NCBI GenBank assembly: GCA_009746045.1
Contig: RPFO01002263.1
Span: 93,501-157,500, forward strand
Length of the DNA: 64,000 nucleotides
Direction: 5' to 3'
Origin: Mesostigma viride
Taxonomy: Eukaryota; Streptophyta; Mesostigmatophyceae; Mesostigmatales; Mesostigmataceae
This document shows positions 44,561 to 56,080 of this stretch, piece after piece. Made by a program: the position numbers and the translations under genes. The notes beneath the pieces were generated by a model that did no database searches, was not told the origin of the DNA, and worked only from the letters and a program-made list of their open reading frames with translations. Every line of letters starts with the position of its first letter. Position 1 is the first letter of the stretch.

Positions 44561-45158
44561 TGTTACGTCCGGACCTGTGATCAGACCCGGGCCGGGTCCT
44601 GATCAAGGTATCAGGAAAGAATCTTTAACCCGTTGGACAATGGGTTGCAACTTGGAAATCTCGCGTGCCAACGTCGTTATTTCATTAATAATAAACGGGT
44701 CCGGGGCCAACTACAATCGGGACAAGAGGGGGAAGAACTAAATGGATGACGCAGGCTCAGGAAGCATGAACGCGTGGGAAGGTTGGGCCACCTTCCCCAT
44801 CCATATACTTTGACAACCGCGTGGCGTGCGTCGCCGCCACGCGCTACAACTTGTCTCTTGACCACACAAACAGACACCGGGCCAACCGGCCCTGAACAAA
44901 CATAGATCACACACTTAGGGTCGTTTGGCACACACACAAAATATCTGACGACTCTTGGTCGGCTCAGAAGTGTACAAAATAGTGTGCCACGCGACTATAC
45001 TTCTACCACACCAAACGGACAGTGACCGGGCCGGTCCCCTCCGATCGGCTCCATCTAACTCTAAAAATACTTGTCCGTTTTGTCCGCTTCCAGCGGCGGA
45101 CTGTCACACGTTGATCACTTTATCCTGCTACAGTATTGTTGCCTTGGGATGCAACACA
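44561..45158 (-). repeat. Gypsy 3' LTR
   Basis: About 598 bp with TGTGTTGC...GTAACA ends in element orientation. The first 128 bp match 63760-63887 with one mismatch. It is directly preceded, in element orientation, by the polypurine tract. Confidence 0.8.
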
Positions 45159-45170
45159 ACTCCCCCTCGT
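45159..45170 (-). promoter_or_regulatory. Gypsy polypurine tract
   Basis: CGAGGGGGAGT in element orientation directly against the LTR start TGTGTTGC, the expected place for plus-strand priming. Confidence 0.6.
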
Positions 45171-45556
45171 CACAAGGCGGGAGTTATGGCGTAAGAGCCG
45201 AAGGGACGAACAAATTCCTATCGCATGTTGGAGCTTCTAGACTTCGACCACAAGAGGTTCTCCGTAGGATCAAGCAGTCGCCAGAACCACGCGTCTCGTG
45301 TAACTTGGGCGTCAGGGGCGGGGGCCGGCCCACCTGACTAGAGATCGCATGAGGCGGCGGGGACTGTCCCGACACAGACGGTGCCGGGCCTCCTTCGGCC
45401 AAGGTGCGGGCGGGAACGCTACCTTGCCTGCTGGCTGCTCAATTCTCTCTACAGAGTCATTCCCATGGTTTCCATCCTTCCAGTCCTCCATGCTGGCTAT
45501 CTACCGGGACCCCTACACGAGTACAGGGTCATCCCGGGCGGCGTAAGGCCTTCTAT

Positions 45557-47708
45557 CTACTCCGGATCACCTTGAAACATTCCTCGGGCGTTGAGCACGG
45601 CGCGAGTATAGTCACGTTGCACGTCTCCACGGACACCCAGGGGAGGGCGCTCGCTGCGGAGATAGACGTCCTCCCAGACGTTCTCAGGCAGCAGGCCCAG
45701 AAAGGCCCAAAGATACTGGTGGCGGGTAATCACCACGTGCAAGCGTGCCCAATCAATGAATCCACACTGAAACCTTTGTAGGAAGGGTCGCACAGCACGG
45801 ACGATTGCGAGGCGCATCGTATTAACGTCACTCATTGTCAGACCACGCACCATCTCAGGTGGGTACAGTACCTCGAACAATTGCTCTCCGGAACGTGGCA
45901 TGTATCTGAAGTCTCGGACGCGATGTTGATTGCCGTTCTCGGTGTAGACCCACATGATCCGAGGGAGTCGAGTGAAATCCTCCAGGTGCGGGAGGTCAGG
46001 TGTCACGCGCACGTCTGGGTCGTCGTTCGTGACCAAGGGTCGGACAGGGGCAGGTCGCAGCGGCTCCAGCTGGGTGATTATCTCCAGGTGTGCAGGGTGC
46101 TCCAGACCCGGCACTTGGCGGTAAAAGTACACGCCTTGAACAGCGTCGACTGTCACATCGTCCGGATAGGCGAATTGTCCCGTCTGGACGATGGGATCCG
46201 TCCAAGCCCGCTGAAACTGGTATACCTGACCCTTATCACATGATGCATAGACATTGCTGCCGGCCGATAAAACGGCACTAGGCCCCAAGGGGGCGGCGGG
46301 ACGTCTTGTGGCAGAGTCGCATCCTCAGGGGCCGCGGGCGCTGCAACTCGGGGCGGCGGACCGAAATGCTCATCACTGGGAAGCATGGGTATATGAATCT
46401 GACCAAGCGGCTCGGGCAGATTGTACAATCCTGCCATGGCTAGGGCCAAGGTCGTGGGGGATGTCAAACCTGTTGGTGGTCGCACAGATTCCGCGCCGGT
46501 CGCTGGAGTTGACGCGGGACCTCCCCCCGTGTAGGAAGTATCGGGAGCCTCCTTCACTGGCCGTGGGGCTGCCGAGGCGAATCCCCCTCGCCTGGTGCGC
46601 CCGGCGTTGAGGGCAACAGAGCGGGGCACAAACATGGAAGATGCCATAGGCCGCTGAAAAGCCATACCCCTACCACCTCCACGGCCCACAGGACGCGAAG
46701 CGAAACCGCTACTTGGGCCAATGGAAGCGCCAGGGAGCTCCGAAGTCTTCCGGATGGAGGTCGCGGTGGGCGACTGCATCGACGATGCTGAAGACGCGGC
46801 TGGGGTGGCCGACACGGGATTTCCCGAAGAAGCAGGCTCAGCTTTCGGCATCGGGGTTGACGGGGGATTCTTGCACTGCGCAGGGGCCACAGCAGACTCA
46901 GGGGCCACAACAGACTCATGCGGGGCCACAGCAGACTCAGGGGCCACAGCAGACTCAGGGGCCACTGTTGGTACCTGGACCACAGGCAGGGGTGAGGCGC
47001 TTACTGCTACGCCAGCGATGGAGCCGTTGCCAGCCGTGGGATTGGCGGCGCCAGGGGCTACAGCCGATTGGGTCATAAGCTTAAGCATTTGCTCCATAGT
47101 AGTAGAGCACAACCGGTCGATCCGCTTGTTATCATGATCGGCCAAGTCGCTTGGGCTCGCGAGTGCAGGCATAGCATAACCGGATGGATCTGATGACGGG
47201 TGGTAGACAGGATAACCAGCGGGCACCATTCCATAGCCACCATACGGTGAAGCCTGCGGAGTCCATGGCGGCGCCAACACATACCCGACTGGCTGTGACG
47301 GGCCGGGCTGCGCTTGTATCCACGGGGAGGGCTCCATGCTCGGGAGAGGGAGAACACCTGGACCATCTGGACATGGTTGCTCAGGTTGGTACGCCTGCAC
47401 TCGTGGGAGGTCGGGTCGGCCTCAACCGGGTAAGACTCAGCATGCGTGAACTCAGGGTTCTCCTCATACTCTTCTTCGAACTGGCCCTCTTCATACTGTT
47501 CCTCCTCATAATCCTCCTCCTCATAATGCTCCTCCTCATAATGCTCCTCCTCATAATGCTCCTCCGGTTCAGAGCCCGATTCTTCCTCAATCGGTACTTT
47601 CACGGGGACGCTTCCGCCCGGATTGCGTGGCGGGCTGGGGTTCCTCTGCGGTTCTTTGCCGCGTGGTGACATCTGTTGACATGGGAGGGGACAACCAACC
47701 GAACGCAC
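45557..47708 (-). pseudogene. Gypsy ORFc, accessory protein after pol, frame-broken
   Basis: Three overlapping frames read as one protein of about 700 residues. 47708-47400: acidic, with tandem EEHYE units. About 47400-46300: proline/serine/alanine-rich, with APESAV repeats and a GRGGGRG motif. 46288-45557: a folded-looking part containing DFRYMPRSGEQLFEVLYPPE and CGFIDWARLHVVITRHQYLW. Two single-base frameshifts. It is not a known envelope: no signal peptide or transmembrane segment is evident. The position after integrase and before the LTR matches extra 3' ORFs of some plant-lineage gypsy elements, but I recognise no domain. Confidence 0.55.
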
Positions 47709-47732
47709 AACAATCCAGGAACTTCTGTAAGC

Positions 47733-48549
47733 TTACTTGTTTTTGAGAGAGGCCTTGTATTCAGACAACAGACGGGCACACCCTTCCAACTCTTTCTCGG
47801 AGAACCAACTGTTCTCTACATCTGTCCTGGAATACATCCATTTGACGCGGTATTGGCGGAGGTTTCCGCGACCCTTCTTGACGTCGCGGTGGCCAGTGAT
47901 TGCAGCCACTTCATCCTCCACGTCTCCCGTCTCCGGATTGTGTTCCAAGGGCGCCGGAGGGGTCTCCCGTCCCTGAAACGAACTCTGGTGGTAGAGCTTG
48001 AGTTGATTGCGGTGGAAAACACCGGAGGTGCCCCATGTTTCAGGGACAGCTACGCGAAAGGTGACATCACCGCGCTGCTCCACTACCTTATAGGGTCCAA
48101 GGAAGTGAGGGCGCAATTTTACCTTGAGATCAGCTTCGACCTTGTGAGCAAAACGGCCGAGCTGGGGACCTTCTACCAGGACAAGATCGCCTACCTGAAT
48201 AGGCGGAGTGCGACGGTCAAGGGAGGCGCGGATGCGGGCCATGTACTTCTGTCGAGCGGCACGATAGCCGATCACTGCGCTCTCATGGGACTTAACCATC
48301 TTACTCAACAGCTCATTCACTCCTTGAATGGTGCTGCGCTCGAGTGTGTCCTGGGTAAGAAGGGGACTAGTCAGCAAATCCGTGGGAGTCAACCGTGGGT
48401 GCTGTCCAGTATCGAGCAGAAAGGGGGTCATCCCATGAGCAGAATGTGGAGAGTTGTTGAGGGAGAACTCTATGAGGGGTAAGTAATCCTCCCAATCACC
48501 ACCATCACTACTCACGTAATGCTTGAGGGCCTCCTCAACCACACGGTTA
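47733..48549 (-). pseudogene. Gypsy integrase C-terminal part with chromodomain
   Basis: Resumes with NRVVEEALKHYVSSDGGDW, LPLIEFSLNNSPHSAHGMTP and a GPY/F-type module (KLRPHFLGPYKVVEQRGDVT and VFHRNQLKLYH). A chromodomain follows at about residues 205-262: DEVAAITGHRDV, LRQYRVKWMYS, ENSWFSEKEL. Chromodomains of this class direct integration to heterochromatin marks in characterised chromoviruses. Ends KASLKNK at 47733. It is joined in frame to 56081 if CACTA-2 and one TA are removed (ERLNRVVEE). Confidence 0.88.
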
Positions 48550-48564
48550 CACTAGGAAGGGGGG

Positions 48565-48780
48565 TGTGACATTTTGTGATATTTTGTGACATATCACGTG
48601 ACATTTTGTGATGTGGATGTGACAAAATGTGACACTTTGTGATTTTTTGTGACAAAACTGTGATATTCTGTGACATTTCGTGACAAATCATGTGATAAAA
48701 CCAGCATATTCTGTGATTATCTTTGTGACAAAAACAAGGAAATTATCACAAAATATCAATATCACGACTTGACAAAACGC
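48565..48780. repeat. CACTA-2 left subterminal repeat array
   Basis: At least ten copies of TTTTGTGACA/TGTGATATTTTGTGAC words. The mirrored set is at 55785-56065, where inverted pairs of TGACATTTTGTGA and TCACAAAATGTCA could form hairpins. Confidence 0.8.
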
Positions 48781-48789
48781 ACTGACAAA

Positions 48790-49010
48790 ATCCGTGACAT
48801 TATCACTGATATATCACGAAAAAAAGGGTGACAAATCCGTGACATTATCACTGATATATCACGAAAAAAAGGGTGACAAATCCGTGACATTATCACTGAT
48901 ATATCAGGAAAAAAGGGTGACAAAATCCGTGACATTGTCACTGATATATCAGGAAAAAAGGGTGACAAAATCCGTGACATTGTCACTGATAAATCTAGGG
49001 AGAAAACAGT
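48790..49010. repeat. CACTA-2 tandem repeat, about 45-bp units
   Basis: Five units of CCGTGACATT(A/G)TCACTGATATATCA then a GAAAAAAGGGTGACAAA spacer, giving the repeat-encoded ORFs in this interval, which I do not regard as genes. Confidence 0.8.
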
Positions 49011-49619
49011 GACATAAAACCACGGGCGATCATGACATATCACACAGATATATCGTGACATGTCACACAGATATATCAGAACACATTCCAAAGCAAAACG
49101 GATGAAAAGCACGCCTCGCGATTTCTTTATTACAAATATAAAGATAAATGTAACAGATCTTCATTCTTCATTCTTCATTCTTCAACAGTGATTATCGATC
49201 AGTGACAATTTGCAAACGCCGGCTTGGCGCTTGTCGTTGCGTGACAGAAATCTCGGAATGTTCCTGGAATGCATTAAAAAACGCACATGCGCAAGAAACA
49301 TGAACGGATGGTTGGTGTCAATTGTCTCATCTGCCACCGCACCCTAGTAACCAATTCATGAACAAGAAAGCGCTCGGTATAGATCAAGAAAACAAAAACA
49401 AACATGCGCAGCCGTAGTGCCTAGATGACGATGTCAAGTGGACGACGACGAGGAGGCCGGCACCTTGTCTCCCTGTGAGCAGAAAAAAAAGGCAAGTTTA
49501 AACACTCAAGATGTGTCATAGCCTTTCACAGCCTCGATCAATAGAAATGTTGCACATCAAAATCAACGTGTTGCCTAGAACATCCTTGAATGGGTTTCAA
49601 GAACAGCAAGGCGGCCTCC

Positions 49620-50690
49620 CCGCCCGCAAACTCATAATCCCAGTGTTTACAACCCCCTCATGAGGGGGTTGTAAAATTGCAATCACTCATTAAAAATAAT
49701 AATATAAAATATCCCAGTTTCACACACTGCCCACTCATAAATAATCCCAGGTTCTGACAGCCCCCGCTCAGCCCACTCATGAACAACCCAGTTTAGACCC
49801 CCCCACTCATACACTATCCCAGTTTCCCACAGCCCCCACTCAGCCCACTCTGACATAAACCACCCCAGTTTAGACCCCCCTCTCATAAATAACCCCAGTT
49901 TCCCACAGTCACCACTCAGCCACCCATAAACCACCCAGTTTCCAACCCGCCCCCCCTCATAAATAATCCCAATGGTTTTCAACCCCCTCAATCAGTAATC
50001 AAAAACAAAAAAATCCCACTTTTCACACACTGCCTGCTCATAAATAATCCCAGTTTATGACAGCCCCTGCTCAGCCCACTCATAAACAATCCAGTTAAAT
50101 ACAACCCCCCACCCACACATTATCCCAGTTTCCCACAGCCCCACTCAGCCCACTCTGACATAAACCACACCAGTTTAGACCCCCCCTCTCATAAATAACC
50201 CCAGGTTCCTACAGCCCCCCACTCAGCCCACTCATAAACCACCCATGCAGTTTACAACCTCCCCCTCATGTTAACCCCAGTTCTCCACAGCCCCCGGGGG
50301 CTATGAAAAACGAGTGCGCCACTCAGCCACCTCAAATGCCACCGAGTTTACAGTCCCCCCCCCCCCCCCATAAATAATCCCAAGTGTTTACAACCTCCTC
50401 AACCAGTTGTTAAAAAAAAAAAAAAACAGTTTCACACACTGCCCACTCATAAATAATCCCAGTTTCCGACAGCCCCCGCCCAGCCCACATAAATAACGCG
50501 GCTACAACCCCCCAACAGCCCCCGCTCAGCCCACTAAAAAACAACCCAGTTTACAGCCCCTCCACTCATAAATAACCCCAATTTCCCACAGCCCCCACTC
50601 TGCCCACTCATGAACTACCCCTGTTTGCAACCCCCCAAATCACACCACTCATAACCATGTCCAGGTTTACAACCCCACCCACTCCTGAGA
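49620..50690. repeat. C-rich cryptic repeat in CACTA-2, probable intron
   Basis: About twenty irregular units of CCCAGTTTCCCACAGCCCCC, ACTCAGCCCACTCATAAA and variants. It lies directly downstream of a GTAAGT donor on the minus strand at 50695, so it would be intronic to the exon 51007-50696. Confidence 0.7.
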
Positions 50691-50695
50691 CTTAC

Positions 50696-51007
50696 TTCAG
50701 GGGTTGCATGGGAGACATCGGCCGCCTTTCTGGCTGCAATCATTGCCTCCTTCTTGGCAAGGAGCGCGGCCAGCGCCGCCTCTACCGAGGCCATGTCTTC
50801 ATCTGCTCTTTGCGCAGGCAACATGGATGATGGCACCGATGCTGTGGCGGTTGTTGAAGGGAGTGCTGTCGGGGGCAGGATTGTCGGCGCTGCCGGCGGT
50901 GGTGGTGCTGCTGCAGGCCGCTTTGCGAGCTTCGTGCACGGCTGCACTCTTGGATCGGCAGCGCTGCGTTTCTCTCGGCGTGAACCGGCCTTCACTACGC
51001 TTCCCAT
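50696..51007 (-). CDS. Candidate first exon of a CACTA-2 gene, unknown
   Basis: 104 codons from MGSVVKAGSRREKRSAADPR: a basic N-terminus, then a proline/alanine/threonine-rich stretch, then a helical ASVEAALAALLAKKEAMIAARKAA segment. It ends exactly at CCTGAA|GTAAGT, a strong donor. The same frame would run on for 26 codons into the C-rich repeat. The layout (short basic or helical first exon) resembles the first block in CACTA-1, without clear sequence similarity. Confidence 0.4.
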
Positions 51008-51009
51008 TT

Positions 51010-54000
51010 CAAATCGATGACCATTGAAGCCTAATTTGACTAAAAATGAGATTGCTGAAGGGCACTAACATTGTAAGGGTGACCAAGTGAGACCCTAGCA
51101 CTACTATTATGAAGATACCAAAGACCAAGAAACCACGAAATTGGATATTATGAGCAACATGTTGAAAGAAGCAAAGCTCATAACTGCGTGTGCTACAACT
51201 CCCTTGCTGCCCCCATGAGGAATTATTAGCCCCCCTCCGCCTGTCCCATGATAAGGAATACATAACTAACTGACTGACAAGGAATACGCAACACAATCAC
51301 AATGATTAGAAAGGAGCTATGGCGTTTCAGAGAAAAAATGATTTTCTTACAAAACCTTAAGCGTGCTGCTCTCAGTCAGTGTTCCAACAAAAAGTTCTGG
51401 TTCAAGATAACTTGTCCAGTGGTGTGACTCTTTGGAGGTTTTATCCCAAAGGACGAGCCTCAAAGTTGATCACACATGTCTCCTAGAGCCCAATGACTGA
51501 ACTCCTAATAAAAATAGGCACAAGGATTTTTCTCATATATATTAGACAGTGTCATTTTTACAATTTGCTAACAAGGTTAAAAGCGCTGATTGTCAACAAA
51601 AAGGAGCTGATGGAAAGTGCAGCAGAGATGGGGTCAATGGGGGAAAACCGGAGAAAGTCGCGGCAGACGGGATGTAAATAGCAGAAAGACAGTTTACGGC
51701 TTTCAACAACAAAGAAGCCTTATGAAAAAATGCAACGCATGTGTGTTTAAATGTAGGCGGAGCATGATTGCAAAAATGCCAAGTAATTGGAGTTAGAAAC
51801 AGGAAGAACTGGATGCATTCTAGCAATGCCACATACAGCACGTCGATAACAAAGTACAGACTCCAGGTATGCGATGGTACCCACTACTCACCACAAGTCT
51901 CGACCAGGAGCTAGCCTGCCATTCGCGGGTAGGCCGCAGGTGAGGCCAGCCCAACGGTATCAGTCACCCGCAGGTACACGCGCAATTGAAGAGGAAAACG
52001 GCAATTCGAAGGCACACATAAGATGCCGAGCGCAGAAAGCACCATGGTATTGAAAGCCTTCAGAGAATACATATTCAAAGCTCTCAAAGACATGGCCAGC
52101 TTTACCCGGCCGCCATGAAATGGCCTCATACACATGAGCACGGCATGCTAACCGCTGTAAAAGAAGCTGGCAGAATTTTGCTAACCTTAGCGGCTAAGGA
52201 GCTTGGCGGCAGGTTCCGGAGATCTTGCTTGCGCTGTGTTTCAGCGTAAAGAACGGCTTGATTCAGAACTGGATATGATGTGTCTCAGTCCCTCATTGCT
52301 ACCTCCATGCTTAATTAAACTCGACATACATCCTAAGTGCACCTACATCATGATCCAAACTGCTACGCCGCAATTGCTAGAGAAATCACGTCGTTTCGTG
52401 GACCTGCAGCCCCGTTTGTTATTGCACACTCTGTGGTTACATAAAACTAGGTGGCCCCTTCGCTCGAGCGTACCCTCAGCCCCTCACTGCCTTAGCCATT
52501 GCGTGCACCTAGTCGTTTGCCATCGGTTTCGGCGTAATATTTGAATTTTGCGCAAGGATCCTGACGGGTTGATTCCAGACTTGCGCATGTTGCGAAAGAT
52601 TTTTGTCCATTCATTCCAGACTCCCAAGCTAGGGGCTGCTGTGGACTGTAGTCTGAACGGTACGGCTAACAGTTACGATTCCAGGCCAGCGGTCCCAACC
52701 AAGCGATACTAGAGAGTCATGTCAGTCGTCTTTTTACTAGTTTCGTCAGTCAGTTATTCCTAATGTATGGCAAAATGCAAACTTCTACTTGGGGCGAGAT
52801 GTAGTAGCGGAGAAATCGGAAGGGGACGTGGGCAGGGGGGGGGGCGGGAAGTACGACTGATGCCATCTACCGTACGTTATTATCGTCACAAAGCGAGTGA
52901 CTGACGATAGTAAAGGCCTAAAGGGCCTCTAATGACGACAGTAATGACGATAGTATTGGGCACTAATGATTGATGACAGGAAGAGCGACGACACCAGACT
53001 TTGCGACGTTGATGGGACTTGGCGAATTGCGAGCCCTAATTCCAGTGGTTGCGCGGGTGTTACGGTTGAAGTTGAAGTTAAGACGACGCGAAAAAAAAAA
53101 GACCTTAGAGTTGCACATCTATCCACGCTGCACAGGTGGGAAAGGTGGAAGGGAGCTGCGATCGGCTCGCAGCCAAGGCGGGATTATGTGCCTTTTGATT
53201 TCCAGCAATGTCGCTTCTGTATGAACGCACGTGGTGGTTGGAATAGGAGCATAGGCTCACTGATGACCGTCGTGATTTATGTAGCCATTAGGGCGTCGTC
53301 TCAAATGAATTCAGGAGCGAGCTCGGACAAGGCTACAAGCAGCCATCGGGGGAGAAACATAGGCATGGTCTAGAATAAAGCTTTAATCGATCTGTTCGCT
53401 CAGTGGTACGCACAGCACATTCGGACATCCAGAAGCTGCCCACTCTTTACCAGTTGAGGTGAGCAAGGAATTCCTCGCCTGAAATACTAATAAGTTTGCA
53501 TCGACTTTAACATGCATGCCGTACGCACGTGGCATTCTCACGTATCGCCCTAGGGCCAAGGCTGCTGTGGGCCGCTCGGTTTCATGCCAAGTTAGCCGTG
53601 CTTGCCATGAATGCTGCAGCAGTTTCACTATCTCATTCGTACAAGGTCAATAGACTATGCAAACGACATCTGATTTAGTTTTCATGAAGGGCATAACCTT
53701 GTTCAGATTGAGAGTTGCATGACATGGGCTGCTCTTGCGCCACTTTCCTTGTCTTAACCAACTGATTCTCTGTTTATGCTTTCGGTCGTTATACATTCGT
53801 ATGTGTGCATCTGTGTTGCCATTGTGGTGTCAATTTTGCGCGTGTACTTGTGATGCCTAATACCGTTGGGCTTGCACGCGGCCCCATCGCATGTGGCAGC
53901 GACAAGCTCTTGGTCGCCTGTCCAGCGCGGCGAATTCTTGATGGTGAGCAACGGTGATCATTCTTTATGTAGTGCTCATTCCTCAAATTATCAACGTGCT

Positions 54001-54800
54001 GTGCGCGTCAGCCACCATTGGCCTTGTTCTTCCAGCTTCCGTGCATGATTTTTTTGTAGCCCGCTGGTGATGCTCTCAGCTACAAATAGTTGGCATTATT
54101 CGTACCAATTCCTTCGCTGTCGGTAGAACCTTCTTTGCAATCCAGTAGCCTCGGCTGACATTCCTGGCATTGCTGGACTATGTCTCGCTTCCTTGCATGG
54201 GTAGCATCTTTGCATATTTATCCTTTTTGCTCAGATCACAGCTTTTTGTCATTCCCTCCCCCCCACACCCCACCCTGAACGACTCCTGCTAGTGTCAATT
54301 GCAGACGTAGAGCCTTCAGCCTCGTTAGAGTTCATCCTACCTGTAACGGGGCATATTGTTGGTTGATTGGCCTTGCTTTTTCTTGGCACTAATCACGCGT
54401 TTCTTTCTTATTGCCGTATTAACCATACAGAGATTGCAATGAAGTAGATTGTGAGGCCTCTTGGGATGTTAGGGAACCTTTGCGACTCCAGGATTCCTGG
54501 GTGTGCAGTTCCCTACAACTTGTGAGGCATGTAGATACAATTTAGGTGAACATCCATGGCCAATTTTTTTCTCGAGCACCCCTGTCTCTCTCTTGGCCCA
54601 GTATCTCACCTTCTTTGTCCTAAAACTAGGCCGGTACTCATAGATAGCCACGCAACTGCTGCGATCTCCCCCGCATCCTTACATACAAGTGAACTGAAGT
54701 CATGCAAAGTTGACAGTTGTTGGCGCGTCCAGCGCGTGGCTTCATCTCACTAACAAATTTTTGTGTGTACCGATGCGTGCTTTGCCGGATGATGTATTTT
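51010..54800. other. CACTA-2 interior without assignable gene
   Basis: Mixed short ORFs on both strands, none over 140 codons, with no motif I recognise. Probably introns and short exons of element genes. Includes a G-run and a 52920-52970 stretch with repeated (A)TGACGA(C/T)AGTA words. Confidence 0.4.
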
Positions 54801-54814
54801 TGTCTTGCATGCAG

Positions 54815-55051
54815 GCAATATACCTAACACAGTCGGGCTGGGCACATCCGTCAGTCCAACACGGCGAGAGGCCACATGCGGATGCAGATTTTGTAGGCTC
54901 TGAGCCTTGGTCACATTGCCGTAGCACTCGACAGTGTCCTGTGATTGTTTCTAGAGAGTCATCCAGATATTTCAGCAATGGTGGCTGGGACAGCCCTCGT
55001 AATGGTTTCAGTGATGATGAGGATGATGACTTTGATGACGAGGACTGTTGA
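54815..55051 (+). CDS. Candidate last exon of a CACTA-2 gene, acidic C-terminus
   Basis: After a TTGCATGCAG acceptor the frame reads AIYLTQSGWAHPSVQHGE, later CPVIVSRESSRYFSNGGWDS, and ends in an aspartate/glutamate-rich tail (SDDEDDDFDDEDC) with stop at 55049-55051. Upstream exons on the plus strand between 52200 and 54800 cannot be assigned confidently. No domain recognised. Confidence 0.35.
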   Translation, partial: AIYLTQSGWAHPSVQHGERPHADADFVGSEPWSHCRSTRQCPVIVSRESSRYFSNGGWDSPRNGFSDDEDDDFDDEDC

Positions 55052-56080
55052 GCCCCGTTGTGCTTGTCGGTCAACAGATTTTATATTGCATTTGTGAGAT
55101 GATTGTGGGTGTCCATTTTGCACACCACCCACAGCCATGCTTGAGTGCACCGTTCCTTGTGTGTGTATCAATACAGTTGGTGTTCGTATTTGATCAGTTG
55201 TGCCATTTCATCGGGTTGTTGCATGCCATCTGAACATGTTCACTCCCCGTTGCCATTTTATCATACCAGTGTTGTGAGCTCAGAGCAATGGATGCATGAT
55301 GCAGTGTTGTGATTTAGTGTAGATATTGACGATGCCACCTTTGATCAGCATGATGGATGCTTGGCCAGCGATGGGTCGGAGGTTGACACTTGATGACCGT
55401 GATGACGATTGCCCTGAATGTTCAATATTGGTGTTTTTCTTAACATCCCAGTCGATATTTTTGCAATAAACCATGTCTCCCACGGCACATGACATTGTGG
55501 TGCATTTTATCATGCACCTAAGGGTGTTTCCAGCTTGTTTTGTCAGTTCCTTTCAGTACCCCCCTCTGGTTTTTCAAGTTGTCACCTGCGCTTAAGAACT
55601 TTCTCAGTGGCGAGTTCTTGGTGTCATCCTTTGAAAGCTTGCCCCGTACCGCTGCACGTGTTGTCTCTCCTGGCATTGCCACCTTGCCGTGTCCCACCTT
55701 GGCCTTTTCCTTCTCCATCTCTGCTGCGGCATGCACGCACTTCCTTGCTGCGGATGTGCATTATGCGTGCTTTGTGATATATCACTTCCCCTGAGTGGTT
55801 GTGATTTATCACCTTATCACATTTTGTTTTTCTGTGGGTTTGTGACATTTTGTGACACTTTGACATTTTGTGATAATGACGTTATCACAAAATATGCTGG
55901 TTTTATCACGTTTGTCACGTTTTGTCACAATCATGACATGTCTCGATCACAATTTGTCACAGTTTTATCACATTTTGTCACATTTTGTCACGTTTTATCA
56001 TTTTTTTATCACAAAATGTCACAAAAGTGACATTTTGTGATAAAAAAATATCACAAAATGTCACAGACCCCTTCCTAGTG

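Larger units (their letters stand above)
48550..56080. mobile_element. CACTA-2 transposon (7531 bp) inside gypsy integrase
   Basis: Begins CACTAGGAAGGGG and ends CCCCTTCCTAGTG, with imperfect TIRs of about 35 bp. A 2-bp duplication TA (48548-48549 and 56081-56082) and exact restoration of the integrase frame fix the boundaries. Both ends are packed with TGACATTTTGTGA-type subterminal repeats in both orientations. A minus-strand and a plus-strand exon candidate (51007 and 54815) suggest two divergent genes, as in plant CACTA elements, but no transposase motif was recognised. Confidence 0.88.

Noticed and set aside
44677-45402. Small ORFs in the gypsy 3' LTR and just beyond
   Set aside because: They lie in LTR or untranslated sequence on mixed strands with no domain or conservation evidence.
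48790-49010. CRISPR-like or gene-coding tandem array
   Set aside because: Units are homogeneous tandem repeats within CACTA-2 with no spacers or conserved coding pattern.
49683-50690. Genes in the C-rich block
   Set aside because: The frames follow the degenerate CCCAGTTTCCCACAG repeat and lack any conserved domain; intronic location is more likely.
52929-53628. Short ORFs in the CACTA-2 interior as independent genes
   Set aside because: None exceeds 140 codons, no motif is recognisable and no paired splice sites could be placed with confidence.
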